Assembly (NCBI GenBank): GCA_005879245.1
Contig: VBLA01000365.1
Location: forward strand, 1 to 5,774
Source: Deltaproteobacteria bacterium
GTDB taxonomy: Bacteria > Desulfobacterota > Binatia > DP-6
Direction: 5' to 3'
Length of the DNA stretch: 5,774 nucleotides
Below the pieces are notes generated by a model. That model searched no databases and was not told the DNA's origin. It saw only the letters and a list, made by a program, of their open reading frames with translations. Below are positions 1 to 5,774 of this stretch, piece after piece. Each line of letters starts with the position of its first letter. Within the stretch, counting starts at the first letter, position 1. A program made the translations under genes and the position numbers.

Positions 1-1330
1 TGTCACAGCCGCGCGTGTCCCAGGTGAGCGCCTGCACCCAGGCGGGCCCGTTCGTCGGCACGGCAGCGTAGTTCGGCGGCCGGAAGGGCGCGATGCCGTC
101 GAAGAGGCCGATGTGGCGCATCGCCGGCGTCGCCGGGCCGTGCGGCGCCTTCTGGCTCAGGTGGAGGAAGAAGGGCTTGGTGGCCGGATTGCTGTGGATG
201 AAGTCGACCGCCCGCTGGGTCATCACGTCGCCCGAGTAGTCCGCCTCCTGGCTGTCGAAATGCGTGATGACGCCGTTGTCGTTCAGATCGTACTCGTAGT
301 ACTTGACCTGCACCTGCACGTGCCACTCGTCGTAGCCGGGCGGGATGCAGGGCGAGAGGCTGGCGTAGCCGTTCAGGTACTTGCCGATGAAGCCCGTGCG
401 GTAGCCGGCGTCGTGCAGCCAGGTGGCGAGCGTCGAGCTGTCGTCGAAGACCTCGGCGCCGCCGTCGGGTGGACTGTTGTCGTGGACGCCGGTGTCGTGT
501 GAGTACTGCCCCGTCAGGATGCTCGTCCGGCTCGGGCAGCAGAGGGCCGTCGTCACGTAGCCGTGCGTGAACGTGACGCCCGAGTTGACGAGCTCGCTCG
601 TCACGATCGGCATCACCGGTCCCGGGCGGCCGGGCGACTCGTGCATCGCGTCGACCGTGTCCCAGCGCTGGTCGTCGGAGAGGATGATGAGGAGGTTCGG
701 GCTGCTCCCGCTCACCCGCGGCTGGGGCGTGACGACGGGAGGGGCAGGTGTGGCGAGGGTGGCGGGGCCGATGCAGGTCGTCGGCGTGAGGAGCATGCGG
801 TTCGAGACCGCATCGGCGGCGTCGCAGACGCAGCCCGCCCCCGCCGCCGGGGTCGTGTTGCCCACGCACGCATCGGTCAGCGGTGGGGCGATCGGGTCCT
901 CACACCGGCTCCCGCCGTGGTCCTTGCAGAGGGTGAGGTCGTCGGGGATCCGCTCGCGGTGGTCGTGCGCGATGCGCCGCACCTTCCGCCCCATGAACTT
1001 GTAGCCTTCGCGGAAGAGTTGCTGGACGCAGCTCGTGCTGCCGTCGCCCACCAGCGCGAGCAGCGCGCGGAGCTCGCACTCGACCGCGAAGCGGCATTCG
1101 GGGCTCGCGATCGACGCCAGCGCGTTGGTCAGGTCACAGGGATCGGTTCCCGCATGCAGGCACCGGAGGAGGGTCGCACCCCCCGCCCGGATCCCCCGAC
1201 TGACCGTCGGGTCTGCGCCGCAGTCGTGATCGACGTCCTCGCAGTCGTTCAGCTGCGCGACCGCGATCCCCGGGACGGCCAACGAGAGGGCGATGAGCCA
1301 GGCCGTCGCGAAAGCGCGATGGGCGTGCAT
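1..1330 (-). CDS. Secreted type I sulfatase with Cys-rich N-terminal region (partial, C-terminus off the left edge)
   Basis: This frame is open from an ATG at 1330 to base 1 (443 codons, no stop in the window). Residues 1-25 form a signal peptide (Arg near the start, hydrophobic core, AVA before Q26), so the protein is exported. Residues 26 to about 205 hold 13 cysteines and match no domain I recognise. A Pro/Thr-rich linker (about 190-210) leads to the sulfatase domain: NLLIILSDDQRWDT at 212-225 supplies the metal-binding Asp pair D219/D220. CCPSR at 264-268 followed by LTG at 272-274 is the C-x-P-S-R signature, with C264 the expected formylglycine. GKYLNG (316-321) and the K394/H397 segment fit further active-site elements. 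The overall pattern resembles the N-acetylglucosamine-6-sulfatase/arylsulfatase branch, but the substrate cannot be read. Family members hydrolyse sulfate esters and need a formylglycine-generating enzyme, not seen here. The start is supported by an AGGAGG site 9 nt upstream. The gene lies downstream of ruvB on the same strand but probably has its own promoter. Confidence 0.93.
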   Translation of the reverse strand, partial: MHAHRAFATAWLIALSLAVPGIAVAQLNDCEDVDHDCGADPTVSRGIRAGGATLLRCLHAGTDPCDLTNALASIASPECRFAVECELRALLALVGDGSTSCVQQLFREGYKFMGRKVRRIAHDHRERIPDDLTLCKDHGGSRCEDPIAPPLTDACVGNTTPAAGAGCVCDAADAVSNRMLLTPTTCIGPATLATPAPPVVTPQPRVSGSSPNLLIILSDDQRWDTVDAMHESPGRPGPVMPIVTSELVNSGVTFTHGYVTTALCCPSRTSILTGQYSHDTGVHDNSPPDGGAEVFDDSSTLATWLHDAGYRTGFIGKYLNGYASLSPCIPPGYDEWHVQVQVKYYEYDLNDNGVITHFDSQEADYSGDVMTQRAVDFIHSNPATKPFFLHLSQKAPHGPATPAMRHIGLFDGIAPFRPPNYAAVPTNGPAWVQALTWDTRGCD

Positions 1331-1337
1331 GGGATTT

Positions 1338-1345
1338 CTCCTCCT
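1338..1345 (-). promoter_or_regulatory. Ribosome binding site of the sulfatase gene
   Basis: On the minus strand this reads AGGAGGAG. The AGGAGG core (1340-1345) ends 9 nt before the ATG at 1330. It is one of the strongest Shine-Dalgarno matches in the window and fixes the start ahead of the signal peptide. Confidence 0.75.
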
Positions 1346-1362
1346 GCTGTGAGATGACCCGA

Positions 1363-1392
1363 CGCATAGGGCCCGCGCGATCGCGAAGTCAA
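1363..1392 (-). promoter_or_regulatory. Candidate sigma70-type promoter for the sulfatase gene
   Basis: On the minus strand TTGACT (1392-1387, 5 of 6 matches to the -35 consensus) is followed after 18 nt by TATGCG (1368-1363, 3 of 6, keeping the initial TAT). Initiation would fall near 1356, leaving a leader of about 26 nt that holds the ribosome binding site. The perfect 10-bp palindrome CGCGATCGCG (1376-1385) lies inside the spacer and could be an operator or chance. I see no convincing hairpin terminator between ruvB and this promoter, only a run of five T (minus strand) at 1420-1424, so read-through from ruvB is possible. Confidence 0.4.
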
Positions 1393-1458
1393 GACTCCAT
1401 GAGACCTGAGAGCGAGCAGAAAAAGGGATGAGAACGCACGGACGGGAACGAGGCGCGA

Positions 1459-2373
1459 TTAGAGCAGCTTCTGCTGCGCGGCGGGCGGCCCTCCGGTTGC
1501 CCGGCCGAAGTGGGCGTAGGTCAGTGCCGTGGCCACGCGTCCCTTCGGGGTGCGCGCGAGGAAGCCCTCCTGGATGAGGAACGGCTCGTAGACCTCCTCG
1601 ATCGTGCCGCGCTCCTCGCCCACCGCTGCGGCGAGCGTCTCGAGGCCGACCGGCCCGCCACCGAACTTGTCCACGATGGCGAGGAGGAGGGCCCGGTCCA
1701 TCTTGTCGAATCCCGCCTCGTCGACCTCGAGGAGTGCCAGCGCGTCACGCGCGACGATTCGGTTGATCTTCCCCTGTGCGCGCACCTCGGCAAAATCCCG
1801 GACGCGGCGGAGGAGGCGGTTCGCGATGCGCGGTGTGCCGCGGGCACGGCGTGCGATCTCGGCGGCGCCGTCGTCCTCGAGCGCCACGCCGAGGATGCCG
1901 GCCGCCCGCCGCAGGATGCGCTCGAGGTCCGCGATGCAGTAGAAGTCGAGCCGGAACGTGGCGCCGAAGCGGTCGCGCAGCGCCGAGGCCGGATAGAGCG
2001 TCTCCTCGACGACGTGATTCAGGCGGTGGATCTCGTCGACGAAGAAGACCTGTCCCCGCTCGAGGTTGGTGAGAATCGCCGCCAGATCGCCGGGCCGCTC
2101 CAGCACCGGCCCCGCCGTGGGGCGGATCCCGACGGCGAGCTCGTGGGCGATCACGTGGGCGAGCGAGGTCTTGCCGAGGCCCGGCGGTCCGTAGAGGAGC
2201 ACGTGGTCGAGCACGTCACCGCGCGAGCGGGCCGCGGCGATCTGCACGCGGAGGTTCTCCCGGATCGACTCCTGGCCGATGTACTCGTCGAGCGTGCGCG
2301 GCCGGAGGGGCGCCTCGACGAGGAGATCGTCCTCGACCGGCACGGGCAGGGTCGGTTCCGCGCGGCGTCCCAT
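1459..2373 (-). CDS. ruvB: Holliday junction branch migration ATPase RuvB, with an apparent internal in-frame deletion
   Basis: RuvB is the hexameric AAA+ motor that RuvA loads on Holliday junctions. The ATG at 2373 shares one base with the ruvA stop (TGATG), implying translational coupling. Seen: N-terminal [11 protein letters not shown] (24-34), Walker A GPPGLGKT (62-69), Walker [11 protein letters not shown] (109-118), the arginine-finger segment LRDRFG (132-137), sensor-2 region [18 protein letters not shown] (178-195), and a complete C-terminal winged-helix domain ([36 protein letters not shown]). The protein is 304 aa against 336 in E. coli. The shortfall is internal: LYPA (126-129) runs straight into SALRDRFG, so about 39 residues normally between them are absent. 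These include the presensor-1 beta-hairpin that contacts RuvA domain III and the sensor-1 GATTR strand. The frame is otherwise undamaged. Identity is secure; normal activity is doubtful unless the gap is an artefact. Confidence 0.95.
   Translation of the reverse strand: MGRRAEPTLPVPVEDDLLVEAPLRPRTLDEYIGQESIRENLRVQIAAARSRGDVLDHVLLYGPPGLGKTSLAHVIAHELAVGIRPTAGPVLERPGDLAAILTNLERGQVFFVDEIHRLNHVVEETLYPASALRDRFGATFRLDFYCIADLERILRRAAGILGVALEDDGAAEIARRARGTPRIANRLLRRVRDFAEVRAQGKINRIVARDALALLEVDEAGFDKMDRALLLAIVDKFGGGPVGLETLAAAVGEERGTIEEVYEPFLIQEGFLARTPKGRVATALTYAHFGRATGGPPAAQQKLL
1984..1989 (-). other. Apparent deletion junction inside ruvB
   Basis: These are the codons for A129 and S130. In canonical RuvB about 39 residues separate LYPA from the S-P-L-R-D-R-F motif; here they are adjacent, and the usual Pro of SPLRDRF is Ala. 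The exact endpoint could shift by a few bases. The call rests on remembered family conservation, not on an alignment run here. Confidence 0.75.
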
Positions 2374-2975
2374 CAGGCGCCGAGCCCCGCACCGAGGCCC
2401 TTCAAGGCCGCACGGATCACCTCCTCGAGCGGTGCCGCGGGGGCCGCCGCGCGCTCGACCGCGCGCTCGGCCTCGGTCCGCTTGTACCCGAGGTTCACGA
2501 GGGCCGAGACCGCCTCCGCGGCGACCCCGTTCGCCGCCGCGGAGACCGCGCGCGGTGCGTCGCCGGCGGCGAGCAGCGCTGCCTGCTCCCGGCACTCGAC
2601 GACGATCCGCTCGGCGAACTTCTTCCCCACACCGGCGATGGTCTGGAGACGCGCGGCGTCGCCCGCCGCGATCGCGGCGAGGAGGTCACGCCGCGGCATG
2701 CCGGAGAGGACGCCGAGCGCGGTGCGCGGGCCGAGGCCCTTCACCTTACGGAGGAGATGGAAGAGCGCGCGCTCCTCGGCCGTCGCGAAGCCGAAGAGCT
2801 CGATAGCGTCCTCGCGGACCTCGGTGTGGACGAGGAGCCGCACGGGTTCACCCGCGGCTGGCAGGTCGAGGAAGGTCCGGAGCGAGGCGTGGAGCGCGTA
2901 GCCGACGCCGCCGACGTCGACCACGAGGCGCTCGGGAGACTTCTCGCTGAGCGTGCCGGCCAGGGCGGCGATCAC
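2373..2975 (-). CDS. ruvA: Holliday junction DNA-binding protein RuvA
   Basis: RuvA tetramers clamp the four-way junction and load RuvB; with RuvC they form the resolvasome. The product is 200 aa, close to E. coli's 203, and looks complete. Domain I (about 1-64) is an OB fold with [13 protein letters not shown] (19-31) and [11 protein letters not shown] (53-63); E55 and D56 match the acidic pin that separates strands at the crossover. Domain II carries two helix-hairpin-helix motifs, [16 protein letters not shown] (77-92) and [16 protein letters not shown] (112-127). A flexible Ala-rich linker (about 134-152) leads to domain III (about 153-193), which contacts RuvB. The frame stays open upstream, but the GTG at 2975 is chosen because it gives [14 protein letters not shown], the family N-terminus, has GGAGGGG 6 nt upstream, and overlaps the ruvC stop as GTGA. 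RuvA is intact although both of its partners appear shortened. Confidence 0.96.
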   Translation of the reverse strand: MIAALAGTLSEKSPERLVVDVGGVGYALHASLRTFLDLPAAGEPVRLLVHTEVREDAIELFGFATAEERALFHLLRKVKGLGPRTALGVLSGMPRRDLLAAIAAGDAARLQTIAGVGKKFAERIVVECREQAALLAAGDAPRAVSAAANGVAAEAVSALVNLGYKRTEAERAVERAAAPAAPLEEVIRAALKGLGAGLGA

Positions 2976-3406
2976 GATGAACCCCTCCGCGCTGGCGCGC
3001 TCCGGGGACCGCGCGCGACCGCAGCGGCCCGCCCGTCGGCAGCGTAGAGCGCCGCGAGGAGCGGTGCGTGCTGGAGGTGGCAGAGGGCGAGAGCGAGCGC
3101 GTCCGCGGCGTCCGTCGCCAGCGGTTCGGCGAGGCCGAGGCGCCTCCCCACCCCCCAGACGATCGCGTCCTTGTCGGCCTGGCCGTGACCGACCGCCGCG
3201 AGCTTCACCGCGGCCGGCGCGTACTCGTGAAGGGCGACGCCCGTGGCCCCGATCACCGCCAGCACCGCCGCGAGGCGCACGGCGAGCTCGTCCTTCCCCT
3301 GGAGCACGAGCGTCCCGCTCCCCAGGTAGCGGACTGCGCGACCCTGCTCCTCGACGACACCCCACCCCGTCAGCCGGCTTCCCGGATCGATCCCGAGGAC
3401 CCGCAC
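2972..3406 (-). CDS. ruvC: Crossover junction endonuclease RuvC, with an apparent internal deletion of a catalytic segment
   Basis: RuvC is the dimeric RNase H-fold nuclease that cuts Holliday junctions using four acidic residues (E. coli D7, E66, D138, D141). Seen: LGIDPGSRLTGWGVV (4-18) with D7; YLGSGTL (27-33); HEYAPAAVK (60-68); VGHGQADKDAI (72-82); and ATDAADALALAL (97-108), giving D99 and D102 for the last two acids. The product is 144 aa against 173 in E. coli. After LAVRLA (41-46) the sequence moves directly into the strand before HEYAP. About 40 residues that normally hold the E66 motif (V/I-E-x-V-F), the loop after it and the S-A-L-x-L-G-Q-A-R-G helix are absent. With no second acid, canonical metal-dependent cleavage is not expected. 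The start is GTG, with GGAGG 4 nt and GGAGGGG 10 nt upstream. It lies 26 nt after the yebC stop and overlaps ruvA by 4 nt. Confidence 0.92.
   Translation of the reverse strand: MRVLGIDPGSRLTGWGVVEEQGRAVRYLGSGTLVLQGKDELAVRLAAVLAVIGATGVALHEYAPAAVKLAAVGHGQADKDAIVWGVGRRLGLAEPLATDAADALALALCHLQHAPLLAALYAADGRAAAVARGPRSAPARRGSS
2982..2988 (-). promoter_or_regulatory. Ribosome binding site that fixes the ruvA start
   Basis: GGAGGGG on the minus strand, inside the last codons of ruvC and 6 nt before the GTG at 2975. It decides in favour of the short GTG start over any longer upstream in-frame start. Confidence 0.7.
3248..3277 (-). other. Apparent deletion junction inside ruvC
   Basis: This interval covers residues 44-53 (R44 to G53). 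The left part matches the helix after the first beta hairpin (L-x-x-R-L-x), the right part the strand just before HEYAP. The two blocks normally lie about 40 residues apart. The local sequence is built of similar GCGGCGGTG/GCGGTG units, so the endpoint is ambiguous and short repeats may have mediated the loss. Confidence 0.7.
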
Positions 3407-3432
3407 CCCGCCTCCGCCCCTCCGCTCCCGGC

Positions 3433-4182
3433 TCAGGCCGACAGCCGCTCCAGCTCCTCTGGGGCGATGTCCATGTTCGAGGACACGCTCTGCACATCGT
3501 CGTGGTCCTCGAGCGCCTCGAGCAGCCGCACCGTTTGCTCGGCGGGCTTTCCCGAGATCGGGACCGTCGACTGGGGCATCATGGTGATCTCGGCCGAGGC
3601 GATTGGGACGGTCGCCTGCTGCAGCGCCGTGCGCACCGCCTCGAACTTCTCGGGCGCGCTCAACACCTCCAGGATGTCGCCCGCCTCACGGACATCCTCG
3701 GCACCCGCCTCGAGGGCCACCTCCATGACGCGATCCTCGTCGACACCCGCACGCTCGACCGTGACGAGTCCGCGCTTCTGGAACATCCAGGCGACGCTGC
3801 CGGTGGCCCCGAGGCTCCCCGCGTTCTTCTGGACTAGGCTGCGCAGCTCGGCCACCGTGCGAGTCCGATTGTCGGTCAGCACCTGCACGAGGATCGCGAC
3901 CCCGCCGGCGCCGTAGACCTCGTAGGTCATCTCCTCGTAGGTGACGCCCTCGAGCTCCCCCGTGCCCTTCTTGATGGCCCGATCGATGTTTTCGGCCGGC
4001 ATGCTGTTCTGCCGGGCGGTCACCACCGCGGTCCGCAACCGCGGATTGGCGTTGATGTCGCCGCCCCCCATGCGCGCGGCGACCGTTATCTCTTTGATGA
4101 GCTTGGTGAAGAGCTTCCCGCGGCGCGCGTCCTTGTGCGCCTTCTTGTGCTTGATCGAGCTCCACTTGGAATGACCCGACAT
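3433..4182 (-). CDS. yebC: YebC/PmpR/TACO1-family protein
   Basis: Members of this family are cytoplasmic proteins described either as DNA-binding transcriptional regulators (PmpR, YebC) or, more recently, as ribosome-associated factors that help translation (TACO1/YebC). The product is 249 aa, the usual length (E. coli 246), with no gap. Conserved landmarks are MSGHSKW (1-7), DARRGKLFTKLIKEI (18-32), GGGDINANPRLR (39-50), YEVYGAGGVAI (88-98), LTDNRTRTVAELR (102-114), GSLGATGSVAWMF (122-134) and EAGAEDV (158-164). The frame is open far upstream, and an ATG 39 nt earlier (4221) is possible, but the start at 4182 gives the near-invariant MSGHSKW N-terminus. No clear Shine-Dalgarno precedes it. 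It is probably the first gene of the cluster running into ruvC, a common arrangement. The ruv link is positional and does not prove a role in recombination. Confidence 0.96.
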   Translation of the reverse strand: MSGHSKWSSIKHKKAHKDARRGKLFTKLIKEITVAARMGGGDINANPRLRTAVVTARQNSMPAENIDRAIKKGTGELEGVTYEEMTYEVYGAGGVAILVQVLTDNRTRTVAELRSLVQKNAGSLGATGSVAWMFQKRGLVTVERAGVDEDRVMEVALEAGAEDVREAGDILEVLSAPEKFEAVRTALQQATVPIASAEITMMPQSTVPISGKPAEQTVRLLEALEDHDDVQSVSSNMDIAPEELERLSA

Positions 4183-4296
4183 GGCGCGGACCGCTGATCG
4201 CGGTGTTACCACAAGCCCCATGGCGAGTAAATTCGGAAGTCGCACGGACACGCGAGCTTGCGCACGCAGGCGCGGCCACCATAATGACGCCCGCGG
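4183..4296. promoter_or_regulatory. Divergent intergenic region between yebC and rlpA, with candidate promoters
   Basis: This 114-nt gap separates the two divergent transcription units and should hold both promoters. For rlpA (plus strand) there are two weak candidates. One is TTGCGC (4258-4263), 16 nt, CATAAT (4280-4285, 5 of 6), which would start near 4292 and give an almost leaderless message. The other is TTACCA (4206-4211), 16 nt, TAAATT (4228-4233), giving a leader of about 57 nt. For yebC I found no convincing -35/-10 pair on the minus strand; TTTACT near 4227-4232 is the best -10-like hexamer. No hairpin or operator stands out. Confidence 0.4.
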
Positions 4297-4973
<677 letters not shown>

Positions 4974-4977
<4 letters not shown>

Positions 4978-5774
4978 GCCGATCGACGGCGCTCTTCCTC
5001 GCCCTCGTGCTCGGGTGCGGGCCGGGCCGCATGGTGCGGCGTGGGAAGGTGAACGAGGAGGCGGTCGCGCAGGTTCGCCGCACGCTGCCCGACATCCGTG
5101 GGCTGCCCTTCCGTGAGCCCGTTCCGGCCCTCGCGATGCCCCCCGCCGACATCCGCGCGACGCTCGCTCGCGAGATCGACCAGAGCTACTCGCCGGCCGA
5201 CCTCGAGCACCTCGAGACGGTCTACCGGCACCTTGGCTTCCTCACCGCCGACCAGGGACTGCGCCCCGCGCTCGAGCGGATCTACGAGGAGGAGGCCGGA
5301 GGATTCTACGATCCCCGCCAGAAGCGTCTCGTGCTTGCCAGCCGTGCGCTTCACTCGGTCGGCTTCCTCGGCCTCCTGTCGTCGATCGCGGGGCGGGACC
5401 TGGTCGGCGAGTTTCTCCTCTCGCACGAGCTGACGCATGCCCTCCAGGATCAGCACTGGGGCCTCCCGGTCACTCCCGACCCGATGCTCGACGGGCACGG
5501 GGACCGCCTGCTGGCACGCCACGCCCTCCTCGAGGGCGACGCGACGCTCGCCGGCTTCGCCTACGTGCTCGGGGGCACACCCGACCGGGACACGATCGCC
5601 TGGATCGAGCGCCGCCTCCACACACTTCCCGGGGATCTCGCGGCGCGGTACCCGGACACGCCGGACATCATCCGCACCACGCTGGCCTTCCAGTACGACG
5701 AGGGAACGGCGTTCGCCGGCTGGGCACTGGCGGCGGGGGGCTGGCCGGCGGTCAACGCCGTCGAGGCCGACCCG
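4974..5774 (+). CDS. Putative lipoprotein zinc metallopeptidase, HExxH...E type (partial, C-terminus off the right edge)
   Basis: The frame is open from a GTG at 4974 to the window end (267 codons, no stop). The GTG shares four bases with the rlpA stop (GTGA), and GGAG lies 11 nt upstream, so translation is probably coupled. Residues 1-14 are a short hydrophobic signal ending VLGC, so C15 is a probable lipidation site. The body has GFYDP (110-114), a zinc-binding helix HELTHALQDQHW (151-162) with ligands H151 and H155 and catalytic base E152, then LLEGDATL with E187 as likely third ligand, 32 residues on, as in gluzincin peptidases. A GGW motif (255-257) near the edge is typical of a widespread uncharacterised bacterial family with HELTHALQDQ, which from memory continues with a P-x-STEQ segment that would lie outside the window. 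Substrate unknown; partnership with RlpA in envelope work is inferred from the overlap only. A non-peptidase role is possible. Confidence 0.85.

Noticed and set aside
3..869. 288-codon minus-strand frame overlapping the sulfatase
   Set aside because: It is out of frame with the sulfatase, whose signature CCPSR and DDQ motifs are in the other frame; the product is an Arg/His/Pro-rich shadow.
1393..1458. Intrinsic terminator after ruvB
   Set aside because: There is a run of five T on the minus strand, but I could not build a stable GC hairpin directly before it.
1510..2901. 463-codon plus-strand open frame antisense to ruvB and ruvA
   Set aside because: It is the mirror of strongly recognisable ruvB and ruvA coding sequence, has no known motif and shows the Arg/Ala/Glu-rich composition of GC-rich shadow frames.
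2976..3497. N-terminal extension of ruvA through ruvC, which would give a 374-aa protein
   Set aside because: The extension is Arg/Gly-rich and antisense-like in character; the GTG at 2975 has a good ribosome binding site and gives the canonical RuvA N-terminus.
2953..3916. Plus-strand open frames (294 and 282 codons) across ruvC and yebC
   Set aside because: Both are antisense to recognised genes, overlap each other in different frames and contain no recognisable domain.
4251..4275. Inverted repeat or operator in the yebC-rlpA gap (GCGAGC/GCTTGC)
   Set aside because: The arms match imperfectly and such GC-rich partial palindromes occur throughout the window.

Overview
This is a GC-rich window (high G/C at third codon positions) with long, mostly meaningless open frames on the antisense strands. 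Outer-membrane features (an RlpA-type lipoprotein with a SPOR domain, a second probable lipoprotein) point to a Gram-negative bacterium. The yebC-ruvC-ruvA-ruvB order and the Cys-rich style of the secreted sulfatase suggest a deltaproteobacterial-type lineage (Myxococcota or Desulfobacterota/Binatia-like). That placement is inference and low confidence.

Layout, left to right: (1) 1-1330, minus strand: a secreted type I sulfatase, cut by the left edge, with its own plausible promoter and a strong ribosome binding site in the 128-nt gap 1331-1458. (2) 1459-4182, minus strand: a compact cluster transcribed yebC > ruvC > ruvA > ruvB. ruvC/ruvA overlap by 4 nt and ruvA/ruvB by 1 nt; yebC is 26 nt upstream of ruvC. 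(3) 4183-4296: a 114-nt divergent intergenic region. (4) 4297-5774, plus strand: an rlpA-type septal lytic transglycosylase lipoprotein, overlapping by 4 nt (GTGA) a probable lipoprotein zinc metallopeptidase that runs off the right edge.

YebC, RuvC, RuvA and RuvB would normally supply a transcription/translation-associated factor and the Holliday-junction branch migration and resolution machinery. The striking observation is that two of the three Ruv proteins appear internally deleted while staying in frame. RuvC (144 aa) lacks roughly 40 residues that should carry the second catalytic acid (E. coli Glu66) and the following helix. RuvB (304 aa) lacks roughly 39 residues that should carry the presensor-1 beta-hairpin, which contacts RuvA, and the sensor-1 GATTR strand. 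RuvA and YebC look complete. Either this is an unusual, probably non-functional or remodelled resolvasome, or the deletions are sequence or assembly artefacts; the sequence alone cannot decide.

The rlpA-metallopeptidase pair looks like an envelope operon: one product acts on denuded septal peptidoglycan, the other is an uncharacterised HExxH...E peptidase. No RNA genes, CRISPR arrays, insertion sequences or long repeats were recognised.
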